Assembly (NCBI GenBank): GCA_032586195.1 | Contig: JAWHQP010000010.1 | Coordinates: 9,741 to 73,740 of the forward strand | DNA from: JAWHQP01 sp032586195 | GTDB taxonomy: Bacteria > Pseudomonadota > Gammaproteobacteria > Enterobacterales > Pasteurellaceae | Length of the DNA stretch: 64,000 nucleotides | Direction of reading: 5' to 3' | Shown: positions 34,679 through 42,456 of the stretch, piece by piece | How positions within the stretch are numbered: position 1 is the first letter of the stretch | How the letters are laid out: every line of letters begins with the position of its first letter | Notes under the pieces: model-generated | Told to the model about the DNA's origin: nothing | Databases searched by the model: none | Seen by the model: the letters and a program-made list of their open reading frames with translations, nothing else | Translations under genes and position numbers: made by a program

Positions 34679-35443
34679 CTATTTGGTTGAAAAACCGAAT
34701 TTTTTGTAAATGGTTTTAGCACTGTCGGAGGTTAAGAAATTATAGAAATCACGGCTTTCTTTATTATCATGATCCTTGATGATCGCAACAGGATATTCCA
34801 CCGCGGGATGTGAACCGTCCGGGAATACCGCCACAGTTTTCACTTTATCCGTTATCGCGGCATCAGTGGCATAAACCACACCCAACGGCGATTCGCCTTG
34901 CTCCACTAAACGTAAGGCATCACGTACGTTTTTCGCACGGGCCAGTTTGTTTTCCAAATCGCCCCATTGATGCAATGAAGTGAAAGCGGTTTTAGCGTAT
35001 TTACCTGCCGGCACATGATCCGGATCACCCACCGCCAAATAGGTGTTATTTAGGGCGCTCTGCCATTTCGCATTAGATAAATCCACACTGTCGATTTTGC
35101 TGTTTTTAGGAGCAATCATGACCAGTTTATTACCGACCAAATCTATACGGCTTGAGGCGACAATCGCATTTTTTTCGGCTAAAAAGTCCATCCATTTCTG
35201 ATCGGCGGAAACAAACACATCCGCCGGCGCGCCTTCGGTAATCTGGCGGGCTAATACGGAAGAGGAAGCAAATGAAAATACAATTTCTTCATTCGGGTTG
35301 GCTTTTTTATATTCATCGGCGACTTCCTGTAAGGCGTTAGTCATAGAAGCGGCGGCGAAAACGGTCACTTTAGCCTGAGCCGAAAATGAAATAACGACGC
35401 AGCTTAAAGCGAGACCCAATGTGATTTTAGTCAATTTAGACAT
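34679..35443 (-). CDS. modA: Molybdate-binding periplasmic protein
   Basis: The 254-residue substrate-binding protein of ModABC. A signal peptide of about 24 residues ends SAQA before KVTVFAAASM, the typical mature N-terminus, where the AAS serine contacts the oxyanion. The FSFASSSVLARQI segment and GDPDHVPAGKYA near 146-157 are family hallmarks. An AAGGAG site precedes the start. It is first in modABC, divergent from modE. Confidence 0.96.
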   Translation of the reverse strand: MSKLTKITLGLALSCVVISFSAQAKVTVFAAASMTNALQEVADEYKKANPNEEIVFSFASSSVLARQITEGAPADVFVSADQKWMDFLAEKNAIVASSRIDLVGNKLVMIAPKNSKIDSVDLSNAKWQSALNNTYLAVGDPDHVPAGKYAKTAFTSLHQWGDLENKLARAKNVRDALRLVEQGESPLGVVYATDAAITDKVKTVAVFPDGSHPAVEYPVAIIKDHDNKESRDFYNFLTSDSAKTIYKKFGFSTK

Positions 35444-35471
35444 AAAAACTCCTTTTTATCAACAAGTTACC

Positions 35472-35512
35472 AAAATATAACCATTTATATAGGCAATGAA
35501 TTATATAACGAT
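35472..35512. promoter_or_regulatory. Candidate ModE operator between modA and modE
   Basis: TTATATAACG at 35501-35510 is an exact ModE half-site (CGTTATAT on the other strand). A second, poorer AT-rich half lies at about 35483-35491 and a third ATATAACC at about 35475-35482. The spacing differs from the E. coli modA operator by a few bases, so it is a candidate only. Confidence 0.45.
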
Positions 35513-35586
35513 TATAAAAATAAAAGCTACATTAAAATGCTGCTTTCCATTAAAATGTAGAAAAAAATAATATGGGGCAAAAAATT

Positions 35587-36366
35587 ATGTTAGATGCGGA
35601 AATTTTACTGACCATTAAATTACATAACACGCTTTTTGTTGATCCTAAACGTATCCGTTTATTAAAAGAAATTGATCAGTGCGGTTCCATTAATCAGGCG
35701 GCAAAAAATGCGAAAGTAAGCTATAAAAGCGCCTGGGATCATTTAGAAGCGATGAATGAAATCAGTCCTAAACCGCTGTTGGAACGTAATGTGGGCGGCA
35801 AGAACGGCGGCGGTACGAAATTAACCAACTATGCCTTACGATTATTGCAACTTTATGATTTACTTGAACAAACGCAGGATAAAGCGTTCCAAATCCTGCA
35901 GGATGAAAACATTCCTCTGAATAGCGTGCTGTCGGCGACCGCCCGTTTTTCGCTGCAAAGTAGTGCCAGAAACCAATTTTTCGGTAAGGTCAGTAAGCTC
36001 ACTATTGACGGCATCCGCTGCTGGGTGGAAATTCAAATCGACGGTTTCAAGCGGCCGCTTGTCGCCTCCATCACCGAAAAAAGCGCGGTGCGATTACAGC
36101 TGGTTTTGGGCAAGGAAGTGATGGTGATGATCAAGGCACCATGGATCAAAACCCAAAAGGACGAGCCAACCGACACACAAAATCACTATCTCGGCGAGGT
36201 GAGCCATATTTTAGAGTTAGATGAAGGGGAAACGGAAGAAATTACCCTCGACATCGGCAATAATATTGAATTCTGTGCGACCCTGCCGAAATCGGAAAAC
36301 ATCAAATTACAGGATCAGCTTTGGGTACATATTGCTCCCGAACAAATCGTCTTGGCAACACTTTGA
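35587..36366 (+). CDS. modE: Molybdate-responsive regulator ModE
   Basis: ModE binds molybdate and represses modABC. The protein has a winged helix-turn-helix (about 15-110, with INQAAKNAKVSYKSAWDHL) and two C-terminal MOP/di-MOP domains (about 120-255, first starting SARNQFFGKVSKL). The ATG at 35587 gives 259 residues and aligns with the E. coli start (M-x-AEILLT); an ATG at 35572 would add five residues. It is divergent from modA with a candidate operator between. No moeA/mob genes are nearby. Confidence 0.93.
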   Translation: MLDAEILLTIKLHNTLFVDPKRIRLLKEIDQCGSINQAAKNAKVSYKSAWDHLEAMNEISPKPLLERNVGGKNGGGTKLTNYALRLLQLYDLLEQTQDKAFQILQDENIPLNSVLSATARFSLQSSARNQFFGKVSKLTIDGIRCWVEIQIDGFKRPLVASITEKSAVRLQLVLGKEVMVMIKAPWIKTQKDEPTDTQNHYLGEVSHILELDEGETEEITLDIGNNIEFCATLPKSENIKLQDQLWVHIAPEQIVLATL

Positions 36367-36374
36367 GGTGCAAC

Positions 36375-36803
36375 ATGAAAATTTGGCATAAAGATTACAC
36401 TCTCGATCAACTCAACGCTATTGGCGAACATTGTTCCTTAGCATATTTAGGCATTCGATTTACCGCTATCGGCGAGGACTGGCTGGAAGCAACCATGCCG
36501 GTGGATGAGCGCACCAAACAGCCCTTTGGCTTGCTTAACGGCGGTTTATCCGTGGCGTTGGCGGAAAGTTTAGGCTCGGTGGCGGGTAACTGCGTACTGC
36601 CCGACGGCTTGGCGGCAGTGGGAGCGGAAGTGAATGCCAGCCATCTCCGCCCTACCACTTCAGGGGTAGTGACAGCCAGAGCAACCCCCGTTAAATTAGG
36701 CAAAACCTTGCAAGTATGGCAAATTGATATTCGCAACGAACAAAATAAGCTCTGCTGTACTTCCCGTTTAACCCTATCAATTATAAAAAAGCATAATGCG
36801 TGA
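36375..36803 (+). CDS. Hotdog-fold thioesterase (YdiI/MenI type)
   Basis: A 142-residue acyl-CoA thioesterase. The ATG at 36375 follows GAGG and is preferred to 36321, which would overlap modE in another frame. The PFGLLNGG motif near 49-56 and the glutamate in LAESLGSVA near 63-71 form the hotdog active site of the PaaI/EntH/YdiI group. YdiI acts on dihydroxynaphthoyl-CoA in menaquinone synthesis; whether this one does is inference. It overlaps hemH by 8 bases. Confidence 0.87.
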   Translation: MKIWHKDYTLDQLNAIGEHCSLAYLGIRFTAIGEDWLEATMPVDERTKQPFGLLNGGLSVALAESLGSVAGNCVLPDGLAAVGAEVNASHLRPTTSGVVTARATPVKLGKTLQVWQIDIRNEQNKLCCTSRLTLSIIKKHNA

Positions 36804-37778
36804 AACAAAAATCGGAATCCTACTGGCAAATTTAGGCAGCCCCGATGCTCCTACACCCAAGGCGATCAGCCGCTATTTAGAGCAATTTTTAACGGACTGC
36901 CGTGTGGTGGATCTGCCGCGCTGGAAATGGCTGCCATTGCTGAATTGTGTTATCCTGCCCATGCGCTCCAAACGGCTCAGCAAAAACTATCAGTCAATCT
37001 GGCTGGATAACATTTCGCCTTTACTGCACATCACGCAACGGCAGCAGCAAAAACTCACCGCGCTACTGCGGGATCAAGGCATGAATGCCGTGGTGGAAAT
37101 CGGTATGACCTACGGTCAGCCTTCCATTACTTCAGCGATAGAAAAATTCCGGACGCAGCAGGTGGAAAAAATCATCGTGCTGCCGCTTTACCCGCAATAC
37201 AGCAGCACCACCACCGCGCCGGTATTTGATGCCTTTGCCAGAGCGTTACACCATCACCGCCACATCGTTCCCTTTGAATTTATCCATTCCTACCACAATG
37301 ATGAAAACTATATTTCAGCCTTAACGGAATCCATCAAAGTGCGGTGCGATACCGACGAGTTTTTGCTGTTTTCCTTCCACGGCATTCCGCAGCGTTATGA
37401 ACAACAGGGCGATTACTATCGCCGGCATTGCGAACAAACCGTACAAGCTATCGTGAACAAACTGGGGTTGGCGGAACATCGCTGGCGGTTGGTATTTCAA
37501 TCTCGTTTTGGTACCGAACCCTGGCTACAGCCCTATACGGATGAGTTTCTCACGGACGCAGCCCGGCAAGGCATAAAAAAATAGCCGTCGTCTGCCCGGG
37601 TTTTTCGACCGACTGTCTGGAAACATTAGAAGAAATCGCGGTAGAAAATAAAGAAAATTTTCTCAGCAACGGTGGCGAAAGCTACCAATATATCCCTGCA
37701 TTAAACGATTCGGATGCCCACATCACAATGATGGCGCAACTGATTTTAAATAAAGTAAACTGTAGAGAGGTACAATAA
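36796..37778 (+). pseudogene. hemH: Ferrochelatase, split by a one-base deletion at a seven-A run
   Basis: Ferrochelatase inserts Fe2+ into protoporphyrin IX, the last step of haem synthesis. The frame from 36796 encodes 262 residues with the usual LLANLGSPDAP start and the catalytic histidine in FSFHGIP (near 197), then ends at a TAG right after GGCATAAAAAAATAG (37571-37585). The family's C-terminal third continues in the -1 frame: IAVVCPGFSTDCLETLEEI, the metal-binding glutamate in GGESYQYIP, and a stop at 37776-37778. One more A gives 327 residues, the normal length. The A-run is in A-AAA-AAA slippery phase, so -1 frameshifting or transcript slippage could rescue it; a sequencing error is equally possible. 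Upstream it overlaps the thioesterase gene by 8 bases. Confidence 0.9.
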
Positions 37779-38440
37779 TGTCAACTATCAGCAAACAACA
37801 GGTACTGGATGCCTTTAAATTCCGCAGTGCTTGCCGTTATTACGATCCAAGCAAAAAAATCAGCAGAGAAGACATGGATTATATTTTAGAATTAGGTCGT
37901 TTATCACCGAGTTCCGTGGGTTCCGAACCGTGGAAATTCGTGGTGTTGCAAAACCCTACAATCAGGGCCAAAATCAAACCCGTGGTTTGGGGTATTAAAC
38001 ACCCGATGGAAGACATGAGTCATTTGGTCGTCATTCTGGCGAAGAAAAACGCCCGCTACGACTCCGAATTCTTCCGTCAGGGCTTAGCCAAACGCGGCTT
38101 AACCCCGGAACAGATGGAAGCCACACTAGCCCGTTATAAATCTTTCCAAACCGATGATATCAAGGTACTTGAAAGTGAGCGCGCACTATTCGACTGGTGT
38201 TGTAAACAAACCTATATCGCCCTCGGCAATATGATGACGGGTGCCGCCATGATCGGTATCGACAGCTGCCCGATCGAAGGTTTCAATTACGACGAAGTCA
38301 ATCGTATTCTCGCCGAGGAAGGCGTGTTTGACGCGAACGAATACGGCGTGTCCTGCATGGTCACCTTCGGCTACCGGGCTAAAGAAATCACCCGTAAATA
38401 CCGCAAACCTGCCGAAGAAGTGATCGAATGGGTGGAATAA
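37778..38440 (+). CDS. NAD(P)H nitroreductase family flavoprotein
   Basis: A 220-residue FMN-binding nitroreductase (NfsB/YfkO-like). The N-terminal RSACRYYDPSKKI gives the FMN-binding arginines (about 16-28), LSPSSVGSEPWKF near 42-54 is the classical second FMN segment, and GIDSCPIEGF near 166-175 is typical of the NfsB branch. The ATG overlaps the stop of the hemH C-terminal frame by one base (ATAATG), so translation is likely coupled to hemH decoded in the restored frame. Physiological substrate unknown. Confidence 0.9.
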   Translation: MSTISKQQVLDAFKFRSACRYYDPSKKISREDMDYILELGRLSPSSVGSEPWKFVVLQNPTIRAKIKPVVWGIKHPMEDMSHLVVILAKKNARYDSEFFRQGLAKRGLTPEQMEATLARYKSFQTDDIKVLESERALFDWCCKQTYIALGNMMTGAAMIGIDSCPIEGFNYDEVNRILAEEGVFDANEYGVSCMVTFGYRAKEITRKYRKPAEEVIEWVE

Positions 38441-38451
38441 GGCCGATAGTG

Positions 38452-38934
38452 ATGCAATCAGACAAAATCCGGCGTAAAGATCGTGCCATCACCGATTACC
38501 GGCAAATGTTAGCCATTATGCGGCAATGCGATGTGTGTCGTCTGGGCTTTCAGGATGAGCAAGGCGTATATATCGTGCCGCTGAATTTCGGCATACGGGA
38601 AAACGACGGACGGATTACGCTCTATTTTCACGGCTTTGTAAAAGGGAAGAAAATTGATTTGATCCGTCAACAACCCGTTGTCGGATTTGAAATGGATCGC
38701 AAACATGAAATTGTACATGGTGAAATTGCCTGCCATTACTCCTTTCTTTATCAATGTATTATGGGAAAAGGGAAAATTTCACTGGTGGATGAGCCGGAAG
38801 AAAAAACGCTTGGATTACAATGTCTAATGCAGCGCTATACACAAAAAACCGATTGGATATTTGCAGAAAACGAATTGAAAAAGGTACATGTGATCAAGCT
38901 GGAAATTACCCAGTGGTCTTGCAAGGAACACTGA
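38452..38934 (+). CDS. Pyridoxamine 5'-phosphate oxidase-like flavin-binding protein
   Basis: A 160-residue split-barrel protein of the PNPOx-like group (Pfam Pyridox_ox_2 kind). Visible signature: CRLGFQDEQGVYIVPLNFG near 27-45, FHGFVKGKKIDLIRQ near 55-69, and a conserved YSFLYQCIMGKGKISLV core. Such proteins bind FMN or F420/haem; the reaction is not known. The start at 38452 is preferred to one inside the preceding gene at 38428. It is next to the nitroreductase, so a shared redox role is possible but unproven. Confidence 0.8.
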   Translation: MQSDKIRRKDRAITDYRQMLAIMRQCDVCRLGFQDEQGVYIVPLNFGIRENDGRITLYFHGFVKGKKIDLIRQQPVVGFEMDRKHEIVHGEIACHYSFLYQCIMGKGKISLVDEPEEKTLGLQCLMQRYTQKTDWIFAENELKKVHVIKLEITQWSCKEH

Positions 38935-38940
38935 TTCCGA

Positions 38941-38982
38941 AAAGTGCGGTGTTAAAAACTCAAGTTTTCAACACCGCGCTTT
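38941..38982. terminator. Uptake-sequence hairpin between the flavoprotein gene and sucD
   Basis: An exact uptake core at 38942-38950 pairs with an inverted, one-mismatch copy at 38973-38981. The arms extend to about 15 bases (AAAGTGCGGTGTT with AACACCGCGCTTT). It is the probable terminator for the two converging transcription units. Confidence 0.8.
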
Positions 38983-38986
38983 AAGC

Positions 38987-39856
38987 TTACTTCAACACGG
39001 TTTTCAACGCCGTACCGATCTCCGCCAGACTGTTTACCGTCATCACGCCTGCCGCCCGCAACGCGGCAAATTTTTCATCCGCGGTGCCTTTACCCCCGCT
39101 GATAATAGCCCCCGCGTGCCCCATGCGCTTGCCCTTCGGCGCGGTAACGCCCGCAATGTAGCTGACGACCGGTTTTGTAACGTGAGCCTTAATAAATGCC
39201 GCCGCTTCTTCTTCCGCCGAACCACCGATTTCACCTATCATCACGATGGCATCGGTATCGGGATCAGCCTGAAACAATTTGAGAATGTCAATAAAGCTGG
39301 AACCCGGGATAGGATCGCCACCGATCCCCACGCAGGTAGATTGTCCGAAACCTTCATCGCTGATCTGCTTGACCGCCTCATAGGTCAATGTGCCTGAACG
39401 GGAAACAATGCCCACGCGGCCTTTTCTGTGAATGTCACCCGGCATAATGCCGATCTTGCATTCTTCGGGAGTAATAATACCCGGGCAATTCGGCCCGATC
39501 ATAACCACACCCGTTTCGTTTAATTTTTGTTTAATTTGCAGCATATCGAGAGTCGGAATGCCTTCGGTGATGCATACGATTAATTGCAGACCTGCCGCTA
39601 TCGCCTCTAATACGGCATCTTTGCAGAACGGAGCCGGCACGTAAATCACCGTTGCCGTTGCGCCGGTGGTTTCCACTGCCTCACGCACGGTGTTAAATAC
39701 CGGCAGACCTAAATGAGTGCTGCCGCCCTTGCCGGGAGAAACGCCGCCCGCTAATCGGGTACCGTAAGCCAATGCCTGTTCGCTATGGAATGTGCCTTGT
39801 CCGCCGGTAAAGCCCTGGCAGATCACCTTAGTATCTTTATTAATTAAAATTGCCAT
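38987..39856 (-). CDS. sucD: Succinyl-CoA synthetase alpha subunit
   Basis: With SucC it interconverts succinyl-CoA, ADP and Pi with succinate, CoA and ATP. The 289 residues show the CoA-binding start (TKVICQGFTGGQGTFHSEQA near 8-27), the phosphohistidine in MGHAGAI near 246-252 and the downstream SGGKGTADEK. The start overlaps the sucC stop by one base. The last gene of sucAB-CD; in a succinate producer this step can run in either direction. Confidence 0.97.
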   Translation of the reverse strand: MAILINKDTKVICQGFTGGQGTFHSEQALAYGTRLAGGVSPGKGGSTHLGLPVFNTVREAVETTGATATVIYVPAPFCKDAVLEAIAAGLQLIVCITEGIPTLDMLQIKQKLNETGVVMIGPNCPGIITPEECKIGIMPGDIHRKGRVGIVSRSGTLTYEAVKQISDEGFGQSTCVGIGGDPIPGSSFIDILKLFQADPDTDAIVMIGEIGGSAEEEAAAFIKAHVTKPVVSYIAGVTAPKGKRMGHAGAIISGGKGTADEKFAALRAAGVMTVNSLAEIGTALKTVLK

Positions 39857-41025
39857 TATGCATTCTCCCCGGCTGCTTTCACTGCCTGCACCGCGGCATC
39901 CGTTAAACCGGCTGCCGCGATAATATTTACCCCGCTTTTCGCCAAAATTTCACGTCCTAAAGCGGCATTATTACCTTCCAGACGCACAATCACAGGCACA
40001 TTCACTCCGACTTCACGCACGGCTGCGACTACGCCCTCGGCAATTAAATCACAGCGGACAATACCACCGAAAATATTGACTAAAATGGATTTTACCGAAG
40101 GATCGGAAAGAATAATTTTGAACGCTTCGGCCACCCGCTCTTTGGTGGCGCCGCCTCCCACATCAAGGAAGTTGGCCGGCTTACCGCCGTGCAGTTTAAT
40201 AATATCCATGGTGCCCATGGCAAGCCCCGCTCCGTTCACCATACAACCGATATTACCTTCCAATGCCACGTAATTCAGATTCCATTTTTCTGCCGCCGCC
40301 TCACGGGCGTCTTCCTGACTGAAATCGCGCATTGTTTTAAGATCGGCATGACGGAACAAGGCATTATCATCTACCACCATTTTGGCATCCAGGCACAGCA
40401 GCTGACCTTGCCGAGTCACGATAAGCGGATTAACTTCCAACAAGGCGAGATCTTTTTCTACAAATAATTTGCTTAATTGCAAAAAGATTTGAGTGAATTG
40501 CTTGATTTGCTCGCCGCTTAAACCCAGTTTAAAAGCGAGTTCTCTGCCCTGATAAGGCTGACCGCCCACTAAGGGATCAATAGTTATTTTGTGGATAAGT
40601 TCCGGCGTTTGTGCCGCCACTTCTTCAATATTTATACCGCCGGCACCGGAAGCCATAAACACCACACGCTGCATAGTACGATCTACCACCGCGCCCAAAT
40701 ACAATTCCCGAGCAATATCCGAGCATTCTTCCATGTAAATGCAGTTCACAGGTAACCCATGGGCATCGGTTTGAAAGGTAACGAGAGACCGTCCAAACCA
40801 TTTATCCGCAAAAGTCCGGGCTTCCGGTTCATTATGAATCAGCTTCACACCACCCGCTTTGCCGCGCCCGCCTGCATGAACCTGACACTTCGCCACCCAA
40901 CGTTCACCGTTTAACCGCTGAATGGCTGCCGCTACTTCATCGGCGTTGTAACAGGCTATTCCTTTCGCCACAGGCAGTCGGTACTGGGCGAGGATTTGTT
41001 TTGCTTGGTATTCGTGTAGGTTCAT
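39856..41025 (-). CDS. sucC: Succinyl-CoA synthetase beta subunit (ADP-forming)
   Basis: The 389-residue nucleotide-binding subunit. The N-terminal ATP-grasp domain starts MNLHEYQAKQIL; KCQVHAGGRGKAGGV near 46-60 is the nucleotide loop, EVNPLIV near 197-203 follows, and NIFGGIVRCDLIA near 318-330 marks the C-terminal CoA ligase-like domain. AAGGA precedes the start. A 192-base gap with a hairpin separates it from sucB, so sucCD may have its own promoter. Confidence 0.97.
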   Translation of the reverse strand: MNLHEYQAKQILAQYRLPVAKGIACYNADEVAAAIQRLNGERWVAKCQVHAGGRGKAGGVKLIHNEPEARTFADKWFGRSLVTFQTDAHGLPVNCIYMEECSDIARELYLGAVVDRTMQRVVFMASGAGGINIEEVAAQTPELIHKITIDPLVGGQPYQGRELAFKLGLSGEQIKQFTQIFLQLSKLFVEKDLALLEVNPLIVTRQGQLLCLDAKMVVDDNALFRHADLKTMRDFSQEDAREAAAEKWNLNYVALEGNIGCMVNGAGLAMGTMDIIKLHGGKPANFLDVGGGATKERVAEAFKIILSDPSVKSILVNIFGGIVRCDLIAEGVVAAVREVGVNVPVIVRLEGNNAALGREILAKSGVNIIAAAGLTDAAVQAVKAAGENA

Positions 41026-41058
41026 TGGATATCCTTTTTAGCAAAAATATGGTGTTAA

Positions 41059-41076
41059 CAAAAGCTTTCGCTTTTG
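41059..41076 (-). terminator. Hairpin between sucB and sucC
   Basis: A 7-base-pair CAAAAGC/GCTTTTG stem with TTTC/GAAA loop in the sucB-sucC gap. On the minus strand it is followed by TTAACACC, a weak terminator at best. Confidence 0.4.
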
Positions 41077-41217
41077 AACGTCGGTTCTATTGACAGCGCC
41101 CGAGGCATAACAATCTCATTCGGCGATTGCGTATCATTTTTAAGCTTCACAATCACAACGGAATAATAAACAAAGCGTATTGGCTACGCCCGGTAAATGT
41201 ATTATGCTCCCGGCCGA

Positions 41218-42429
41218 TTAAATTTCCAGCAATAGCCGGGTCGGGTCTTCCAGCAGTTCCTTGATCGCCACTAAGAAACTGACGGACTCGCGGCCGTCAA
41301 TCAAACGGTGATCGTAAGATAATGCGAGATACATCATCGGACGAATCACCACTTGCCCATCCACCGCAACCGGACGCTCTTTGATGGCGTGCATGCCGAG
41401 AATCGCCGCCTGCGGCGGATTAATAATCGGCGTTGACATTAACGAACCGAACACGCCGCCGTTGGTAATGGTAAAATTGCCGCCGGTTAAATCTTCTACG
41501 GTTAATTTGCCGTCACGGCCTTTCTCCGCTAACACTTTGATTTCTTTCTCAATATCCGCCATACTGAGTTTATCGCAGTTACGAATCACCGGTGTGACCA
41601 GGCCACGGGGCGTGGAAACGGCAATGCTGACATCAAAATAATTGTGATAAATAATATCATCGCCGTCAATTGAAGCATTCACCACCGGGTAGCGTTTTAA
41701 CGCTTCAACCACCGCTTTAACGTAGAAAGACATAAAGCCCAAACGGGTACCGTGCTGTTTCTCAAATTTTTCACCGTATTTTTTGCGTAACGCCATAATC
41801 GGCTGCATATCCACTTCGTTGAAGGTTGTTAACATGGCGGTGGAATTTTTTGCCTCCAGCAGGCGTTCGGCAATACGTTTGCGCAGGCGTGTCATCGGTA
41901 CGCGTTTTTCTTCGCGATGCCCCAAAACTCGAGAATTCGACACCGCACTTTCCAGCGGTGAAACCGCTTGTAACGGCGCATTTGCCTGTGCCGCTTTCTG
42001 AGCCACTACGCGTTCGACATCCGCAGACGTAATGCGCCCACCTTCCCCGGTTCCCTGCACTTCTTGCGCGGTTAAATCATGTGCCGCCAGCAAGCGACGG
42101 GCGGCGGGGCCCACGGAATCGGCATGATGATCCGTCGAAGACGGTGCCGGAACGTTTTCCGTCTGAACGACAGGTGCGACAGACTGTACTTCCGTCGAAA
42201 CCAAACCCAATAACTGATTGCTCACCACCGTCGCCCCTTCCGGCTGGTCGATACTGACCAGCACGCCGCTGTTTAAAGCAGGCACTTCCAGTACAACCTT
42301 ATCCGTTTCAATTTCAACTAAAATTTCGTCACGTTCAATTAAATCCCCTACCGCTTTATGCCATTTAACCACCGTCGCATCCGCAACCGATTCGGGTAAC
42401 ACTGGGGTTAAAATCTCAAAATTACTCAT
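41218..42429 (-). CDS. sucB: Dihydrolipoyllysine-residue succinyltransferase (E2 of 2-oxoglutarate dehydrogenase)
   Basis: The 403-residue E2 core has an N-terminal lipoyl domain with the lipoylated lysine in EIETDKVVLEV (near 40-50), a Pro/Ala/Gln-rich linker, a peripheral-subunit-binding domain (PAARRLLAAHDLT near 112-124), and the catalytic domain ending with the HxxxDG motif in SYDHRLIDGRE near 370-380. One lipoyl domain only, as in E. coli SucB. It follows sucA by 27 bases. An uptake core is inside the linker (41942-41950). Confidence 0.96.
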   Translation of the reverse strand: MSNFEILTPVLPESVADATVVKWHKAVGDLIERDEILVEIETDKVVLEVPALNSGVLVSIDQPEGATVVSNQLLGLVSTEVQSVAPVVQTENVPAPSSTDHHADSVGPAARRLLAAHDLTAQEVQGTGEGGRITSADVERVVAQKAAQANAPLQAVSPLESAVSNSRVLGHREEKRVPMTRLRKRIAERLLEAKNSTAMLTTFNEVDMQPIMALRKKYGEKFEKQHGTRLGFMSFYVKAVVEALKRYPVVNASIDGDDIIYHNYFDVSIAVSTPRGLVTPVIRNCDKLSMADIEKEIKVLAEKGRDGKLTVEDLTGGNFTITNGGVFGSLMSTPIINPPQAAILGMHAIKERPVAVDGQVVIRPMMYLALSYDHRLIDGRESVSFLVAIKELLEDPTRLLLEI

Positions 42430-42456
42430 ATCATTTTCCTTTTTGTTCTGTTCGGA

